From assembly GCA_904420205.1 (NCBI GenBank), contig CAJFUN010000023.1, positions 62,001 to 126,000 on the forward strand: a stretch of DNA of 64,000 nucleotides. Direction: 5' to 3'. The notes under the pieces are model-generated. The model was not told the origin of the DNA and ran no database searches. It saw nothing but the letters and a program-made list of their open reading frames with translations. Shown here piece by piece: positions 62,879-64,000 of the stretch. This DNA is from Candidatus Parachristensenella avicola (lineage in GTDB: Bacteria > Bacillota > Clostridia > Christensenellales > UMGS416). Position 1 is the first letter of the stretch. Each line of letters begins with the position of its first letter. The position numbers and the translations under genes are program-made.

Positions 62879-64000
62879 ATGAAGAAAAGAATGCCGGCCG
62901 GCCTACTGGCGCTATGCATTGCGCTTGTCCTAGGCATGACAGCCTGCAGCGGCGGGGGCAACGCGCCCACAGCCACGACCCCCGCGGCAGAGGATGACGC
63001 CGCGACCACGACCACCTCCGCCGCCAAAGAAGGCGAGGAAGCGACCACAACCGATGAAGGCGGCGAGGAGACAACACCCGCTGAGGCTGCCGCCCCTGCT
63101 ACCTGGGAAAATCTATCCTGGGAAAAGGATACCTCCCCGGTAACCTTCTCCTGCTATATTGATCACGACTGGTATGCGGTGGATACCTGGGGTGAGGACG
63201 AGGTCTCCAAGGAAATTACCCGCCTGACAGGCGTGTCGCTGGACGTGACCAAGGGTTCAGACCTGCAGGTGCTGAGTGTGCAGCTGGCGGCGCAGGAGCT
63301 GAGCGACATTGTATTTACCTCGAACCTGCCCCAACGCTTCCAGGATCCCGATGTATGCTACCGCTGGGATGAGCTGGCTGCGGAATATTGCCCCGAATTT
63401 ATGGATCTGGTAGATCCCCTGGAAAAGGTCAATAACCAAGCGGCCGACGGCCATATCTATACCTTTATCACCCACTACAAGGATGAACGCGCTTATGAAG
63501 ACGAAAACAGTATTGGTAATTTCTGCGGGTTCACCTTTGCTTACCGGGCGGATATCATGGAGAAGTTGAATCTGCCCATGTTTACCTCGGTAGAAGAGTT
63601 GGAGCAGACCCTTTATGCGGTCAAGGATAAGGCGGATGAAGTGGGCATCACCATGGTCTATAATATGCATCCGTCCTGGTCCTATTCCATTTCGTATTGG
63701 ATGGGATGTCAGGCCGGCAATATTTGGGATCCCGAGACTAAGTCTATTAAAATGCTCTACAACGACGATACCTGGCTGGAATACTATAAGATGATGAATA
63801 AGTGGTATCGCGACGGCATTGTGGTGAAGGACTATCTGGGTGTGCGGCCTGAGGACTTTTTCTCCCGCAATGAGTCGACCCAGGTATTCGCCGCTGCCTA
63901 TAACCAGGGGTATGCCTTTGAGGTGGATCGCAAGTGGCGCGATGAGCAGGGCATCGGCGGTAAGCATGATGACCTGACCAAGCCCTTCTTTGATCAGGTG
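62879..64000 (+). CDS. LipO-type extracellular solute-binding lipoprotein (5' part)
   Basis: The frame starts at an ATG with AAAGGAGGA 5 bases upstream and is open to the window end (374 codons). It has a clear lipoprotein signal with lipobox M-T-A-C (Cys23), then a Thr/Glu/Ala-rich linker of about 55 residues, then a binding domain with GEDEVSKEITRLTGVSLDV and NNQAADGHIYTF, like the LipO-type protein at 34109. It is predicted to bind an oligosaccharide for an ABC importer. Permease genes may follow downstream of the window. Confidence 0.85.
   Translation, partial: MKKRMPAGLLALCIALVLGMTACSGGGNAPTATTPAAEDDAATTTTSAAKEGEEATTTDEGGEETTPAEAAAPATWENLSWEKDTSPVTFSCYIDHDWYAVDTWGEDEVSKEITRLTGVSLDVTKGSDLQVLSVQLAAQELSDIVFTSNLPQRFQDPDVCYRWDELAAEYCPEFMDLVDPLEKVNNQAADGHIYTFITHYKDERAYEDENSIGNFCGFTFAYRADIMEKLNLPMFTSVEELEQTLYAVKDKADEVGITMVYNMHPSWSYSISYWMGCQAGNIWDPETKSIKMLYNDDTWLEYYKMMNKWYRDGIVVKDYLGVRPEDFFSRNESTQVFAAAYNQGYAFEVDRKWRDEQGIGGKHDDLTKPFFDQV

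Overview
The window is GC-rich (by eye well above 50 %, not computed) and densely packed, with strong Shine-Dalgarno sites, canonical TTGACA/TATAAT promoters and many hairpin-plus-T-run terminators. A T-box leader, a preQ1-I riboswitch, a YwlE-type phosphatase, a V-type ATPase operon in place of an F-type one, an oxygen-sensitive class III ribonucleotide reductase and LipO-like solute-binding lipoproteins point to an anaerobic Bacillota bacterium of the Clostridia (Christensenellales-like or a related lineage). This is inferred from gene content only.

Layout. 1-2.5 kb: end of prmC, prfA, a 0.6-kb stretch without a gene, and a universal-stress-like protein. 2.6-8.7 kb: a flavin-type oxidase-like protein and a small alarmone synthetase (minus strand), mannonate dehydratase, a LytTR regulator with a membrane partner, and a YtrA-type GntR/ABC transporter operon with a perfect operator palindrome. 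8.7-13 kb: argJ (minus), then tsaC-ywlE-rpiB-upp. 13-21.5 kb: a complete nine-gene V-ATPase operon. In Bacillus subtilis the ywlC-ywlE-rpiB-upp block precedes the F1Fo operon, so here a V-type enzyme occupies that place. Its K subunit carries the residues that bind Na+ in Enterococcus hirae.

21.6-41.5 kb is an accessory, mostly carbohydrate-related region: two tandem esterases, a ThuA-like protein, rsmE, a sialidase-like protein, two small lipoproteins (one collagen-like with a repeated coiled coil), a minus-strand operon of two URO-D-superfamily proteins and an alpha-L-rhamnosidase-like protein, a divergent DUF362/ferredoxin protein, a LipO-type binding lipoprotein, a beta-helix/PHP fusion, an aldose epimerase, a Gly/Pro-rich mini membrane protein and an arabinose/fucose-isomerase-like protein. 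Several of the glycosidases lack signal peptides, which suggests that imported oligosaccharides are processed in the cytoplasm.

41.5-54.7 kb: nrdD-nrdG behind a promoter with two NrdR-like boxes, an unknown protein overlapping a metallophosphoesterase, a YkgJ-like protein, an orphan beta-class DNA methyltransferase, a tRNA1(Val)-type methyltransferase, rsmI, a Met T-box with metG-tatD-radical SAM, mgtC and an HD-domain gene. 54.7-64 kb: a minus-strand DeoR-phosphodiesterase-OPA transporter operon, preQ1-controlled queT, leuS, a GH28-like protein and the start of a second LipO-type binding lipoprotein cut by the window edge.

Nothing here is a CRISPR array, an rRNA or tRNA gene, an insertion sequence or a recognisable defence island. 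The most unusual items are the collagen-like lipoprotein, the URO-D/rhamnosidase operon, the beta-helix/PHP fusion, the structured leader with a small ORF before tsaC, and the V-ATPase replacement.
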